Assembly (NCBI GenBank): GCA_016182905.1
Contig: JACPFR010000019.1
Location: 49,049-113,048, forward strand
Reading direction: 5' to 3'
From: Elusimicrobiota bacterium
GTDB lineage: Bacteria > Elusimicrobiota > Elusimicrobia > UBA1565 > UBA9628
DNA length: 64,000 nt
Every line of letters starts with the position of its first letter. Position 1 is the first letter of the stretch. The position numbers and the translations under genes were made by a program. The notes beneath the pieces are model-generated. The model saw nothing but the letters and a program-made list of their open reading frames with translations, ran no database searches and had not been told where the DNA came from. Positions 1 through 8,894 of this stretch are shown here, piece after piece.

Positions 1-58
1 GCCCGGATCGCCGGAGGCAGGCTGCGGAAATCGACGGGATCGTGGCGGAATATGCGCG

Positions 59-2662
59 TCACTTGGCTTTCTCCATGTCCTGCCAGTTCGGCCCGATCTT
101 GACCTCGGCGACGACGGGCACGCGCAGCGTGATCGCGGCCTCCATCACCTTCTTGACCCAGGCGCCGAACGCGGGAGCCTCGCTCTTCGCGCACTCGAAG
201 ACGAGCTCGTCGTGCACCTGCAGGAGCATGACCGCGTCCTTCTTGCCCTTCGCCAGCTCCTTGGCGATGTCGATCATCGCCAGCTTGATGATGTCGGCCG
301 AGCCGCCCTGGATCGGCGTGTTGCGCGCGGCGCGCTCGGTGAACTGGCGCACGGCGGCGTTCTTCGCGGCCAGCTCCGGCAGCCAGCGCACGCGGCCGAG
401 CAAGGTGCGCACGCAGCCGTCGGCCTTGGCCTGCGCCAGGTTCTTCTCCACCCAGGCGGACACGCCCGGGTAGCGCACGAGGTAGTTCTTGATGTAGGTC
501 GAGGCTTCCTGCTGGGAGATGCCGAGCTGGTTGGAGAGGCCGAAGGCGGTCTGGCCGTAGACGATGCCGAAGTTGATGGCCTTGGCGGCGCGGCGCTGGT
601 CGGTCGTCACGGCCTTGGGATCGAGGTGGAAGATCTCCGCGGCGGTGCGCAGGTGGATGTCCTCGCCCTCGGCGAAGGACTTCATGAGGGTCGCGTCCTG
701 GGACTCGTGGGCGAGCACGCGCAGGTCGATCTGGGAGTAGTCGGCGGAGACGAGGACCTTGCCCTTCGGGGCGATGAACGCGCGCCGGATGCGGCGGCCG
801 GCCTCGGTGCGGATCGGGATGTTCTGGAGGTTCGGGTCGAGGCTCGAGAGGCGGCCGGTCACGCTGCCGGTCTGGTCGAAGGTCGTGTGCACGCGGCTCG
901 TCTGCATGCGCATGCGCTCGAGCAGGCCGCGGACGTAGGTGGACTCGAGCTTGGCGATCTCGCGGTACTCGAGGATCTTGCCGGGCAAGGCGTGCTGGGC
1001 GGCGAGCGACTGCAGGGTCTCCTCGTCCGTCGACCGTCCGCCGCCGGCGGTCTTGCGCAGGACGGGGAGATTGAGCTTGTCGAACAGGACTTCGCCCAGC
1101 TGCTTGGGCGACTGGGCGTTGAGGGGCGCGCCCGCGAGAGCGTCGATCTCTTTTTGAAGCGCGGCCAGGGCGAGGAGGAACTCCTTGGAGAGGCCGCGCA
1201 GATAGTCCGCGTCGGTCAGGATGCCGGCGCGCTCCATGCCGAGGAGAATGGAAGAGAGGGGCATCTCGACGTTCTGAAAAAGATCGTAGACCTTCGTCTC
1301 CTTCATCTTCGCGACGACGGCGTCGCGGCCCGAGCATTGGGCGGCGCGCGCGAGCACGGCGGCCTCGGGGTCGCCGTTCTTGGGATCGCGGGCGGACGTC
1401 GGGTCGATGCAGTACGCGGCGAGTTTATAGTCGAAATCGGGGCCGTTCAGGTCGACTCCAACGACGTCCAGCGCACGGCGCGTCCCTTTGAGATCCCAGC
1501 CGACTTTTAATGCATTACCCGCGAGCGAAGCGAGCGCGGCTTTCTCCTTGAGCTGGTGCTCGTCCAGAACGGCGACCTTGCCGTTCTCGAGGCCGAGGCC
1601 CGCGCGCACGCGCGACACGGACAGGAGCTCGCCTTCGCCGGCGGAGTCGGGGATGGCGATGGCGAGAACCGCCTTCGATTTGGCCAAATCCTTGGCGATC
1701 GACTTCAAATCGACTTTTTCAACGGCAATGGCAGGCGCGGATATCGGCCCCTTAACAGACGGCGCAGGCGAGGTCGGCATGCCTTCGGCGCGTGGCGGCA
1801 GGGGAGCGCCAAGATCCTTGGCCAAGGTTCGGAATTCGAATTTTTCGAGACCGGCGGCCAACGTTTTGGGGTCGGGATCTTTAACCTTGCAGTCTTCGAC
1901 GCTCGCCTCGAGCGGCACTTTTTCATCCAAAGCGATCAAAGACAGCGCCAGATCCGCCGTTTTCTCCCCATCGATGAGCGCCTGCGTCAATTTAGGCGTG
2001 AGGGCCTTATCCCCTTTCTTCGCGGCCTCGATCGCGCCTTTCAGGCTTCCATACGTCTTGATCAGCTTCACCGCTCCCACGGGCCCCACGCCCTTGAGCC
2101 CCGGCACGTTGTCCGACGAATCCCCGACGATCGCCAGGTAATCGCGCACCGACTTGGCCATGATGCCGAATTTCTCCTCGATCTGGGCCTCGTCCATCCA
2201 GGCGTCCCTCGAGACGTTGAAGACCCTGATCCCCGGCCGCACGAGCTGCAGCGCGTCCTTATCTCCCGTCACCAGCACCGCGTCCCAACCCTCGGCGACG
2301 GCCTTGGCCGCCATGGTCGCCATGATGTCGTCGGCCTCATAGCCGACCTTCTCGATGCAGTGAAAACCCAGCGCCTCGGTGAGCGGCTTGGCCTGGCCGA
2401 GCTGGGTGATCAGGTCCCCGTCGATCTCCTTGCGCGTGGCCTTGTACAGCTCGTAGGCCTTGTGGCGGAAGGTGGCGCCCGGCGTGTCGAAGCAGACGGC
2501 GATGCCCTCGGGCTTGTCGCGCTTGAGGATCTGGATCAAGGTCCGCGCGAAGCCGTACAGCGCCCCCACCGGCTCGCCCTTGGAGTTCGTCAGGGGCGGC
2601 AAGGCGTGATAGGCCCTATGAAGGTAAGCGTGGGCGTCGATCAGGTAAAGACGGGGTTTCAT
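59..2662 (-). CDS. polA: DNA polymerase I
   Basis: Replicative gap-filling and repair polymerase of 867 aa, a normal length for the family. The N-terminal ~290 residues are the 5'-3' nuclease (LIDAHAYLHRAYHAL start; acidic EADD and DSSDNVPG metal sites; GVGP helix-hairpin-helix). The middle domain occupies the 3'-5' exonuclease position but lacks the D-x-E proofreading motif (AIAIPDSAG instead), so proofreading is probably lost. The C-terminal polymerase domain has motif A (SADYSQIDLRVLAH), motif B (RRAAKAINFGIVYG) and motif C (LQVHDELVFE). The ATG at 2662 is the first methionine of the conserved N-terminus. It lies 45 bp downstream of trxA and is probably co-transcribed with it. Family assignment is secure; loss of proofreading is inferred from the missing motif. 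Confidence 0.97.
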   Translation of the reverse strand: MKPRLYLIDAHAYLHRAYHALPPLTNSKGEPVGALYGFARTLIQILKRDKPEGIAVCFDTPGATFRHKAYELYKATRKEIDGDLITQLGQAKPLTEALGFHCIEKVGYEADDIMATMAAKAVAEGWDAVLVTGDKDALQLVRPGIRVFNVSRDAWMDEAQIEEKFGIMAKSVRDYLAIVGDSSDNVPGLKGVGPVGAVKLIKTYGSLKGAIEAAKKGDKALTPKLTQALIDGEKTADLALSLIALDEKVPLEASVEDCKVKDPDPKTLAAGLEKFEFRTLAKDLGAPLPPRAEGMPTSPAPSVKGPISAPAIAVEKVDLKSIAKDLAKSKAVLAIAIPDSAGEGELLSVSRVRAGLGLENGKVAVLDEHQLKEKAALASLAGNALKVGWDLKGTRRALDVVGVDLNGPDFDYKLAAYCIDPTSARDPKNGDPEAAVLARAAQCSGRDAVVAKMKETKVYDLFQNVEMPLSSILLGMERAGILTDADYLRGLSKEFLLALAALQKEIDALAGAPLNAQSPKQLGEVLFDKLNLPVLRKTAGGGRSTDEETLQSLAAQHALPGKILEYREIAKLESTYVRGLLERMRMQTSRVHTTFDQTGSVTGRLSSLDPNLQNIPIRTEAGRRIRRAFIAPKGKVLVSADYSQIDLRVLAHESQDATLMKSFAEGEDIHLRTAAEIFHLDPKAVTTDQRRAAKAINFGIVYGQTAFGLSNQLGISQQEASTYIKNYLVRYPGVSAWVEKNLAQAKADGCVRTLLGRVRWLPELAAKNAAVRQFTERAARNTPIQGGSADIIKLAMIDIAKELAKGKKDAVMLLQVHDELVFECAKSEAPAFGAWVKKVMEAAITLRVPVVAEVKIGPNWQDMEKAK

Positions 2663-2707
2663 CGACCGGAGGTCGGATAGAGGACGGCTGGAAGTCTTAA
2701 GGAACGG

Positions 2708-3034
2708 CTATGAAGCGAGAAGACCGTCGAGGAGCTTCTTGATGTCGGCCTTGGACTGCACGCCGACGCGCTGCTCGACCATCTTGCCGCCTTTGAAGAA
2801 CAAAATCGTGGGGATGGCCGAGATGCGGAAGCGGCCGGGCGCGTTGGGATGCTCGTCGGTGTTGAGCTTGCCGACCTTGACCTTGCCCGCGTACTCCTTG
2901 GCGATCTCCTCGATGATGGGCGTCAGCATCCGGCACGGACCGCACCACGGAGCCCAGAAGTCGACCAGCACGGGCTGGGCGGACTCGAGAACTTCCTTGT
3001 CGAAGGTGTCGTCGGTGAGCTGGATTTCGGCCAT
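2708..3034 (-). CDS. trxA: Thioredoxin
   Basis: Cytosolic thiol-disulfide reductant of 108 aa, the standard length. The redox motif W-C-G-P-C is present with Cys31 and Cys34 inside DFWAPWCGPCRML, and the cis-proline region (SAIPTILFF) follows. There is no signal peptide, so it should act in the cytoplasm on ribonucleotide reductase and other disulfides, recycled by thioredoxin reductase (not in this window). The start ATG at 3034 is preceded by CAGGAGA with 9 nt spacing, a good ribosome binding site. It sits between the glycosylation operon (64 bp upstream) and polA. Confidence 0.97.
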   Translation of the reverse strand: MAEIQLTDDTFDKEVLESAQPVLVDFWAPWCGPCRMLTPIIEEIAKEYAGKVKVGKLNTDEHPNAPGRFRISAIPTILFFKGGKMVEQRVGVQSKADIKKLLDGLLAS

Positions 3035-3098
3035 CTGAGGGGTCTCCTGGGAGGGAACGAGGACTGCCTTCTCATGATAGCAGGACGACGGAACGGAG

Positions 3099-4304
3099 TC
3101 AAGCGCGCCGTCGTCGTCGCCGCAGCAGCTCCTCGCACCCGGCTCCGGCGAGCATCAGGACGATGATCATCAGCGGCACGCGGTAGCGGATCGGGGCCTG
3201 GCTGATCGAGAAGGACAAGGTCACGGAGACGAGCATCGGCGCGAAGAACCAGCGCACCCAGGCGTCGCGGCGCTCGATCCAGAGGCCGAACAAGGCCAGC
3301 GGGATGAGCCAGCCGTCGGACGCGAGGGCCGTCAGCGCGACGACGAGGTAGGAGTGCGTGTAGGCGCGGGCGTGCGGGACCAGGCGCCAGAGCTTGACGC
3401 CGTGCTCGGCCATCGACGCGAGGAACTCGAACGGATGCGCGAGGAGGTAGGCCTTGGACGCGGCCATGAACGCCTTGTGCACGGGAATCTCCCCCTGGAG
3501 CGCGGCGATCCTCATGAAGGTCGCGTCGGACGTGAGGAGGCGGTTCTGCTCCTCGGTGCCGAGCGCCTCGTAGGGGACGGTCATGCCGATGTAGATCTCC
3601 GCGCCGACGTTGGAGGAGAACGGGATCACCTCGCGGAACACGAGCCAGTTGCGCCCGGCCCAGGCGCCGATCATGAGGACGAGGGGCAGAGCGAAGGCCG
3701 CGGCGCGCTTGAGCCTCAGTCCGGGCGTTCCCGTGACGAACAGGGCCAGGACCGACCAGAAGCAGGCGACGGCCCAGGCGCCGTTGGCGAGACAAAGCCA
3801 TCCCGCCAAAAACCCCGCCCCGAGAGCCGCCCAGGGGCCTTTCCAGCGGACGAGGACATAGAGGAGCAGGACGAGCAGGAACGCCAGGAAGTCCTCCCGG
3901 AAGAAATAGCCGGCGTAGTAGATGAAGTAGGGGTACAAGACGCAGGCCCAGAAGGAAAAGCGTCCGACGAACGGGGAGAACAGCCTCGCCGCGAGACCGT
4001 AGAGTATCCCCGCGGTCAGCGTCGACAGCAACACCTGGGCGAGGAAGACGTACATCCGGTGCGTCGTGAAGATCTTGTAGATCAACGCGACGAAGAGGAT
4101 GTACCCCGGCTCGCGCCGCGCGGTCGGCACGCCCCCGGGCGGGTCGCTGTACACGCCGGAGGCCAGCAGGCCGCGGGCGATCGGCTCGTACTCGTACTTG
4201 CCGGTCGGCGTCGGCTGGACGTCCTTATGATAGGCGTGGAGGGTGAAGCCCAGGCGCAGGACCAGCGCCAGCAGCAGGCCGATCGTCAGCTCGCGCCGGC
4301 TCAT
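3099..4304 (-). CDS. GT-C membrane glycosyltransferase, GT39/ArnT-like
   Basis: 401-residue polytopic membrane protein with about ten hydrophobic segments and a large first extracytoplasmic loop (PTPTGKYEYEPIARGLLASG, then REPGYILF), the layout of GT-C enzymes that move a sugar from a polyprenyl phosphate to an acceptor outside the membrane. It ends in a run of arginines. Start ATG at 4304 overlaps the TGA of the upstream GT-C gene (ATGA), so translation is coupled. It is the last gene of a five-gene operon containing a DPM1-like GT2 that could make its lipid-linked donor. Donor and acceptor cannot be read from sequence; an O-mannosyl or lipid-A-type transferase is equally possible. Confidence 0.75.
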   Translation of the reverse strand: MSRRELTIGLLLALVLRLGFTLHAYHKDVQPTPTGKYEYEPIARGLLASGVYSDPPGGVPTARREPGYILFVALIYKIFTTHRMYVFLAQVLLSTLTAGILYGLAARLFSPFVGRFSFWACVLYPYFIYYAGYFFREDFLAFLLVLLLYVLVRWKGPWAALGAGFLAGWLCLANGAWAVACFWSVLALFVTGTPGLRLKRAAAFALPLVLMIGAWAGRNWLVFREVIPFSSNVGAEIYIGMTVPYEALGTEEQNRLLTSDATFMRIAALQGEIPVHKAFMAASKAYLLAHPFEFLASMAEHGVKLWRLVPHARAYTHSYLVVALTALASDGWLIPLALFGLWIERRDAWVRWFFAPMLVSVTLSFSISQAPIRYRVPLMIIVLMLAGAGCEELLRRRRRRA

Positions 4305-6091
4305 GGGCCTTTCCCCTTCAGGGCGTAGATCTCGACGAGAGGGTTCGCCGTCGTCGAGCTCGGGTCGAGCGCGATCCACGGGAAGAGGCGGGCGCGCGGG
4401 AACACGGCGCGGCGCTCGTAGCGGCTCAGGACGGGGGCCAGGGCCGGGCGGTCGTCGTAATCGGGGACGGTCAAGGCCAGCCAGCGCGGCAGCTGGGCCT
4501 CGGGCAAGGACGCGGCGAGCCCGGGCTCGATGAACTTCAGCCGGTAGCGGTCGTAGCGGAAGAAGGGGCTGTTCGACGGCTGGGGATAGCGGAGGAGGCC
4601 GATCTGGGCGCCTTCCGGCACGTTCTTCTCGATCCACTCCCCGGAGAGGAAATGATTGGAACGGGCGCCTTCGCCGAGGGAGAAATTGTACGCGTAGGAG
4701 AAGCCCTGGCACGCGAGGCCGGCCAGGACGATCGCCGCGGTCGCCGTGCCGAAGCGGCCCGCGGGGCCTTTCAGCGCGCGCAGCTCGGCCAGCAGGCGCC
4801 CCGCGAGCAGGGACCCGACCGCGAGCCACCCGATGAAGTAGCGCGCCTGGCGCGTCGCGAGCACGCCGCCGACGGTCGCCGTGGAGGCCAGCGCCAGCAG
4901 GAAGGCGAAGGCGCAAAGAAGGAGCACCGGCTCGCGGCGGCCCTTGAGCAAGGCCAGCGCGGCGCCGCCCAGCATCAAGGTCAGGACCGGAGCCGTGACC
5001 GAGCGGAGCAGAGCGTTCGTCGCGAACAGCCACACGTGGGAGGGGTTCATGGCGCTGAAGCCGCTGAGCACCTTCATCTCCGCCGTCGCCTCGCCGAGAT
5101 TGGTCAGCCAGTACGGGCTGACGAGGAAGAACACGCCCACGGCGCACAGTCCCGCGGCGAGCAGGCCCGCGATCTCGCCGCGCGGCGGGCGCGGCCTCCC
5201 GTCCGGCGCGTGAAGGCCGGCCAGGCGCATCGCCCCCGCCGCCCCGACGACGAGGCAGGCGGGCCAGGCGCCGAGGAAGGACGCCGTCGCCAGGCCCGCG
5301 ACGGTCCCCGCCGCCGCATAGTCCTTGAGGGACCCGCGCGCGAGCACCGCGGCGCAGCGGTCCACCGTCCACAGCGCGAGGAAGGCCCAGAAGGTGTGCG
5401 TCTTGAGGACGTGGGCCTGAACCACGGCCGCCGGCGTCATCAGGAAGAGCGCCGCGGCCAGGACTCCGGCCTCGCCGCCCCCGGCGTGGCGCCGGCCCAG
5501 GCGCAGGAGCATCAGGCCGCAGCCGACGAACGCCGCGACCGAGAGGAGGCGGCCGGCGAGGTACATCCCGCCCATGTCCGCGGGGTTGGCCAGGTAATGG
5601 AGCAGGGAGCTCTTCAGCGTGACCAGCCCCGTCGCCGCGCCGAGCGCCAGCGCCGCGCCCACCGAGTAGATGTGCAGGGCGCCGTAGGTGAACAGGTGCG
5701 GGTTGAACTGCAGCCGCCTCGGCTTCATGCGCGACAGGGCGAGCAGGATGGTCTGCTCGTCCTCGTGCTCGGAACGGAGGTAGAACGAGCGGTAGGAGTT
5801 CAGCAGCTCCTTGGGCGGGGTCTTCCACCCCGCGGGAGTCTCGACGATCCCGGTGAAGGTGCCGAACGACTTCGGGTTGACCATCAGGTTCTCGCCCAGG
5901 CTCGCGTGCATCGCGGACCACGAGCTCGCCAGCTCCTGATGGAAGGCGGGGCCGTCGAGCCCCGGCGGCAGCACGCGCCCCAGGCGCTCCGGGCCGGGCA
6001 GCCCCCAGCGGATGCCCCAGAGGCCGAGCGCCAGCCCCAGCAGGACGACGCCGGCGGCCGGCGCCTTGCGGCCTATTTGAACCGTCGCCAC
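4301..6091 (-). CDS. GT-C membrane glycosyltransferase, larger paralogue
   Basis: 596-residue integral membrane protein with an N-terminal signal anchor (LLGLALGLWGIRWGLPGPER, typical of GT39-like proteins), a long loop with acidic residues (RSEHEDEQTILLALSRM) and about ten further hydrophobic helices, then a C-terminal soluble domain of about 130 residues. No ATG lies in a sensible place; the GTG at 6091 overlaps the end of the GT2 gene by 19 bp and directly precedes the hydrophobic N-terminus, so I chose it. The reading frame stays open well upstream, but that part is out-of-frame translation of the GT2 gene. Likely transfers a sugar from polyprenyl phosphate; substrate unknown. Confidence 0.72.
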   Translation of the reverse strand: MATVQIGRKAPAAGVVLLGLALGLWGIRWGLPGPERLGRVLPPGLDGPAFHQELASSWSAMHASLGENLMVNPKSFGTFTGIVETPAGWKTPPKELLNSYRSFYLRSEHEDEQTILLALSRMKPRRLQFNPHLFTYGALHIYSVGAALALGAATGLVTLKSSLLHYLANPADMGGMYLAGRLLSVAAFVGCGLMLLRLGRRHAGGGEAGVLAAALFLMTPAAVVQAHVLKTHTFWAFLALWTVDRCAAVLARGSLKDYAAAGTVAGLATASFLGAWPACLVVGAAGAMRLAGLHAPDGRPRPPRGEIAGLLAAGLCAVGVFFLVSPYWLTNLGEATAEMKVLSGFSAMNPSHVWLFATNALLRSVTAPVLTLMLGGAALALLKGRREPVLLLCAFAFLLALASTATVGGVLATRQARYFIGWLAVGSLLAGRLLAELRALKGPAGRFGTATAAIVLAGLACQGFSYAYNFSLGEGARSNHFLSGEWIEKNVPEGAQIGLLRYPQPSNSPFFRYDRYRLKFIEPGLAASLPEAQLPRWLALTVPDYDDRPALAPVLSRYERRAVFPRARLFPWIALDPSSTTANPLVEIYALKGKGP

Positions 6092-6756
6092 AGCTTGTAG
6101 AGCGTCTCCAGGTAGCTCATGCCGAACTTGAAGATGCGGGCCTTCGACTCGCCCTGCTCGCGCGGGACGTACAGGTAGGGGATCTCCAGGACCTTCTTGC
6201 CGCTCCCCCACAGGAAGACGATGATCTCGGCGACGACGTCGTAATACGGGCCCTCGCTCTCGACCGCCTGGACGTCCGCGGCCTTGTAGAGGCGGAAGCC
6301 GCCGGAGATGTCGGTGAGCGGGCAGACGAGCACGGTGCGGTAGACCGCGTTGAGGATCCGGCTGAGCAGGCGCCGGCCCCACGGACGGGTGTCCCCCGCC
6401 CCGGGCAGGTAGCGGGAGCCCATGACCACGGAGTAGTCCTCGCGCTTCGCCCAGAAGGTCCCGAACAGGCTCTTGGGGTGGGAGGAGTCCGCGTCGAGGG
6501 CGAGGATGTACTTCCCCCGCGACAGGGCGATGCCCTCGCGGTAGGCGTTGCCGTAGCCGGGCTTGCTCTGGCGCACCACGCGCACGCCCGCCTTCTTCGC
6601 GATCTCGACCGTGCCGTCGGTGGAGCCGCCGTCGACGATGAGCACCTCGTAGTTCGGCTCGATGGGCTCGATCGCGGGCCCGAGCTGGCTCAGGAACTCG
6701 CCGAGCGCGCCCGACTCGTTGAGCGTCAACGTCAGGATCGTCAGCTCCGGAGTCAT
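6073..6756 (-). CDS. Polyprenol-phosphate sugar transferase (DPM1-like GT2)
   Basis: 227-residue GT-A family 2 glycosyltransferase. The N-terminal strand (LTILTLTLNES), the nucleotide-binding VDGGSTDGT, the metal-binding DAD (ALDADSSHP) and the SRYLPGAG and SGGFRLYK segments match dolichol/polyprenol-phosphate mannose synthase-like enzymes, which charge a polyprenyl phosphate with a hexose on the cytoplasmic face. No membrane helix follows, as in the short DPM1 type. The start overlaps the upstream cupin stop (ATGA) and its 3' end overlaps the GT-C gene. The pairing with two GT-C enzymes suggests it makes their lipid-linked donor. Sugar identity is not determined. Confidence 0.85.
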   Translation of the reverse strand: MTPELTILTLTLNESGALGEFLSQLGPAIEPIEPNYEVLIVDGGSTDGTVEIAKKAGVRVVRQSKPGYGNAYREGIALSRGKYILALDADSSHPKSLFGTFWAKREDYSVVMGSRYLPGAGDTRPWGRRLLSRILNAVYRTVLVCPLTDISGGFRLYKAADVQAVESEGPYYDVVAEIIVFLWGSGKKVLEIPYLYVPREQGESKARIFKFGMSYLETLYKLWRRFK

Positions 6757-7151
6757 TTCCGGGAGGCTTTCTTGGGCTCGATCAGCGGCTCGGCGAGACG
6801 GAAGGTGTCCTTCTCGTAGTCGCGGCCGTGGCGCAGGCCGTGCGCCAGCGCGAGGAAGGTCGCGTCGGTCAGCGCCTCGGTCGCGTGCGCCTCGTCGGGC
6901 GGGCTGACGGCCAGGTCGCCGGGCTTCAGGATCACCGTCGTCGTGCCGCCCTTCTTCCCGCGCGAGACGTACTTCACGCGGCCGGACAGCACGTAGGTGT
7001 ACTGGATCGTCTTCTTGTGGAAGTGGTTCGCCCGGACCGCGCCTTTCTTGTTGGTGATGATCGTGACGGCGTTCAGCGGGACCCCGTCCAGGATGTCGGT
7101 GATCGCCCCGCGCGCATCGACGAAGGCCGGCTTGCGGCGGAAGAGCTTCAT
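6753..7151 (-). CDS. Cupin-fold protein, sugar epimerase/isomerase-like
   Basis: 132-residue single cupin domain. Motif 1 is visible as RANHFHKKTIQYTYVLSG and motif 2 as LKPGDLAVSPPDEAHA. The His and Glu/Asp pattern suits either a metal cupin or the WxcM/FdtA-type nucleotide-sugar 3,4-ketoisomerase group, consistent with its operon position next to a sugar C-methyltransferase. It overlaps both neighbours by 4 bp (ATGA), so it is translationally coupled in the glycan operon. A purely structural or regulatory cupin cannot be excluded. Confidence 0.7.
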   Translation of the reverse strand: MKLFRRKPAFVDARGAITDILDGVPLNAVTIITNKKGAVRANHFHKKTIQYTYVLSGRVKYVSRGKKGGTTTVILKPGDLAVSPPDEAHATEALTDATFLALAHGLRHGRDYEKDTFRLAEPLIEPKKASRK

Positions 7152-8374
7152 GGCTTGGTGATCCTCGGGCGCGGGATGGGGATGATGAAGCGGCCGCCTT
7201 TCTTCACGTACTCCTTCAGGTTGGCCATGATCTCGGGCGCGAAGTTCCAGGCGAGCAGCAAAGCGTAGTCTGGCTTGCGCCGGAGCAGCTCGGAGTCGGG
7301 CAGGATCGGGATGTGGGAGCCCGGCGTGAACCGGCCGATCTTGAGCGTCGACTTCTCGGTGACGAAGTCGAGGGTCTCGGAGCCGATCTTGGAATAATTG
7401 AGGAGGGTCATGCCCTTCGCGGGCGCCGACACGGCGACGATGCTCTTCCCCTTGTGCTTGAGGTCGCGCAGCAGCCAGAGCAGGTCCGCCCGGTTCTTCT
7501 CCACGTCGGCGGCGAATTTGCGCAGGACCTTCTCGGAGTGCAGCCCGGCCTTGGCCTCGCCCTTCAGGGTCTGCCCGACGCGGGCCTCGACGCGGTGTTT
7601 GCCGGGGCGCCCGACGAACACCCGGAAGGAGCCGCCGTGGATGTTCTGCTTCTCGACGTCGAAGACCTCGAGGCCGTGCTTCTTGAAGAACGGGATCATC
7701 GGCTTCAGCGACAGGTACGAGAGGTGCTCGTGGTAGATCGTGTCGTACTCGAGGTTCTCGACCAAGGTCTGGAAGTGCGGCGCCTCCATGATGAAGACGC
7801 CCTCAGGCGTCAGGAGGACGTCGAGCGCCTTGACGAAATCGACGAGGTCGTTGACGTGCGCGAAGCAGTTCGACGCGGTGACCACCGACGCCTTGCCGTG
7901 CTCGCCGCGGATCTTGGCCGCGAGGTCGGCGCTGAACAGCTCGTTGAGGGTCGGGATGCCGTTCTTCTCGGCGATGCGGACGATGTTCGCCGCCGGGTCG
8001 ATGCCGAGGATGCGCGTCCCGTTGGCCTTGAAGTTGCCGAGGAGCACGCCGACGTTGCTGCCCACGTCGATGACGAGGTCCTTGCCGCCCAGGCCGAAGC
8101 GCCGGACGGTCTGCTCCGCGAACCGGGCGAAATGCTCCCGCCCGGTGCGCGTCGTGGACGCCTCATAGGGATAATCGTGGCGGTACAGGATCTCGGGGGA
8201 GACGACGTAGCCGAGCTGGCTCAGCCCGCAGGCCCGGCACATCCAGACGTCGAGCGGGTAATACGCCCGCGGGTAGCGCAGCTGCTCCTTGCGCAGGAAT
8301 TCGTCGGCCGGGGGCATGAAGCCCAGATCGAGGAACTGGTACAGGTTCTCGCTGCGGCACATGCGGCAAATCAT
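7148..8374 (-). CDS. SAM-dependent sugar C-methyltransferase family protein
   Basis: 408 residues with three regions. An N-terminal zinc-binding segment has C-x2-C pairs (ICRMCRSE near residue 3 and MCRACGLSQLGY near 45). A central Rossmann methyltransferase follows, with SAM motif I as VIDVGSNVGVLLGNF. The C-terminal domain contains HEHLSYLS and HGGSFRVFVG. This three-part layout is that of the TylCIII/NovU/EryBIII-type methyltransferases that methylate C3 of dTDP-keto sugars, though many members have other substrates. First gene of the overlapping glycan operon. A T/A-rich stretch (TTTAAT, 5 nt before ATG) suggests a leaderless start. Confidence 0.82.
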   Translation of the reverse strand: MICRMCRSENLYQFLDLGFMPPADEFLRKEQLRYPRAYYPLDVWMCRACGLSQLGYVVSPEILYRHDYPYEASTTRTGREHFARFAEQTVRRFGLGGKDLVIDVGSNVGVLLGNFKANGTRILGIDPAANIVRIAEKNGIPTLNELFSADLAAKIRGEHGKASVVTASNCFAHVNDLVDFVKALDVLLTPEGVFIMEAPHFQTLVENLEYDTIYHEHLSYLSLKPMIPFFKKHGLEVFDVEKQNIHGGSFRVFVGRPGKHRVEARVGQTLKGEAKAGLHSEKVLRKFAADVEKNRADLLWLLRDLKHKGKSIVAVSAPAKGMTLLNYSKIGSETLDFVTEKSTLKIGRFTPGSHIPILPDSELLRRKPDYALLLAWNFAPEIMANLKEYVKKGGRFIIPIPRPRITKP

Positions 8375-8452
8375 GGTGGATTAAAAATACCTTTTTTAGC
8401 GAAGCTTTTAGCGCCCCGCACTTACGTTAACGGAACGCTCCCGACAGCGACG

Positions 8453-8878
8453 TCATGGTTTTCCAGTGACCATCCGCACTTCAGGACCGTAGACATCAAA
8501 ACTCAAGTCGATCCCATGATCCGCAAGGCGACGCATAATCAGCGATGGCAAGACGTCTCCGCCATTGGCATCAAAGAACCAGCCGATGAAGAATTCGACG
8601 TTACCTCCATCCTGACGGATCTTGGCGACGGCACCGGCGATCGGATCGAACAATCGAAGGCCCACTTCGATGGCGCCGCTCAGAGAATCGCCCTCGTAGT
8701 CCAAATCCTTACACCAATATGTATTAGGGTTTGTACCTTTGAGTTTTTGTCCTGTGGGGGTTTTGCGCTCCTCGCCGACCGTGCGGCTAATGTCAGGCTC
8801 GCAATTTAAAAGTTTTGTGATAGCCGCATGATCCCATTTCGGGTGTTTTATGCGAACGGAGATAACAACTCTATTCAT
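8453..8878 (-). CDS. DUF4279 protein, candidate immunity protein
   Basis: 141 residues matching the DUF4279 pattern: an N-terminal strand (VVISVRIKHP), a WDHAAITKLLNCEPD segment, a W-containing middle (NTYWCKDLD) and a closing segment like GIDLSFDVYGPE. The function of the family is not established. It starts 16 bp after the stop of the toxin-like gene on the same strand, and both are visibly richer in A/T than their neighbours, so I infer a two-gene transferred cassette in which this protein neutralises the upstream tip domain. I chose ATG 8878 because it begins the conserved strand; the frame is open further upstream but that part would overlap the neighbouring gene. No strong ribosome binding site is visible. 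Confidence 0.7.
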   Translation of the reverse strand: MNRVVISVRIKHPKWDHAAITKLLNCEPDISRTVGEERKTPTGQKLKGTNPNTYWCKDLDYEGDSLSGAIEVGLRLFDPIAGAVAKIRQDGGNVEFFIGWFFDANGGDVLPSLIMRRLADHGIDLSFDVYGPEVRMVTGKP

Positions 8879-8894
8879 TCGATTATGTCCATGG

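Noticed and set aside
4301..6382. N-terminal extension of the larger GT-C gene to 6382
   Set aside because: The extra ~97 residues are Arg/Pro-rich out-of-frame translation of the GT2 gene; the hydrophobic N-terminus and GTG at 6091 fit the family better.
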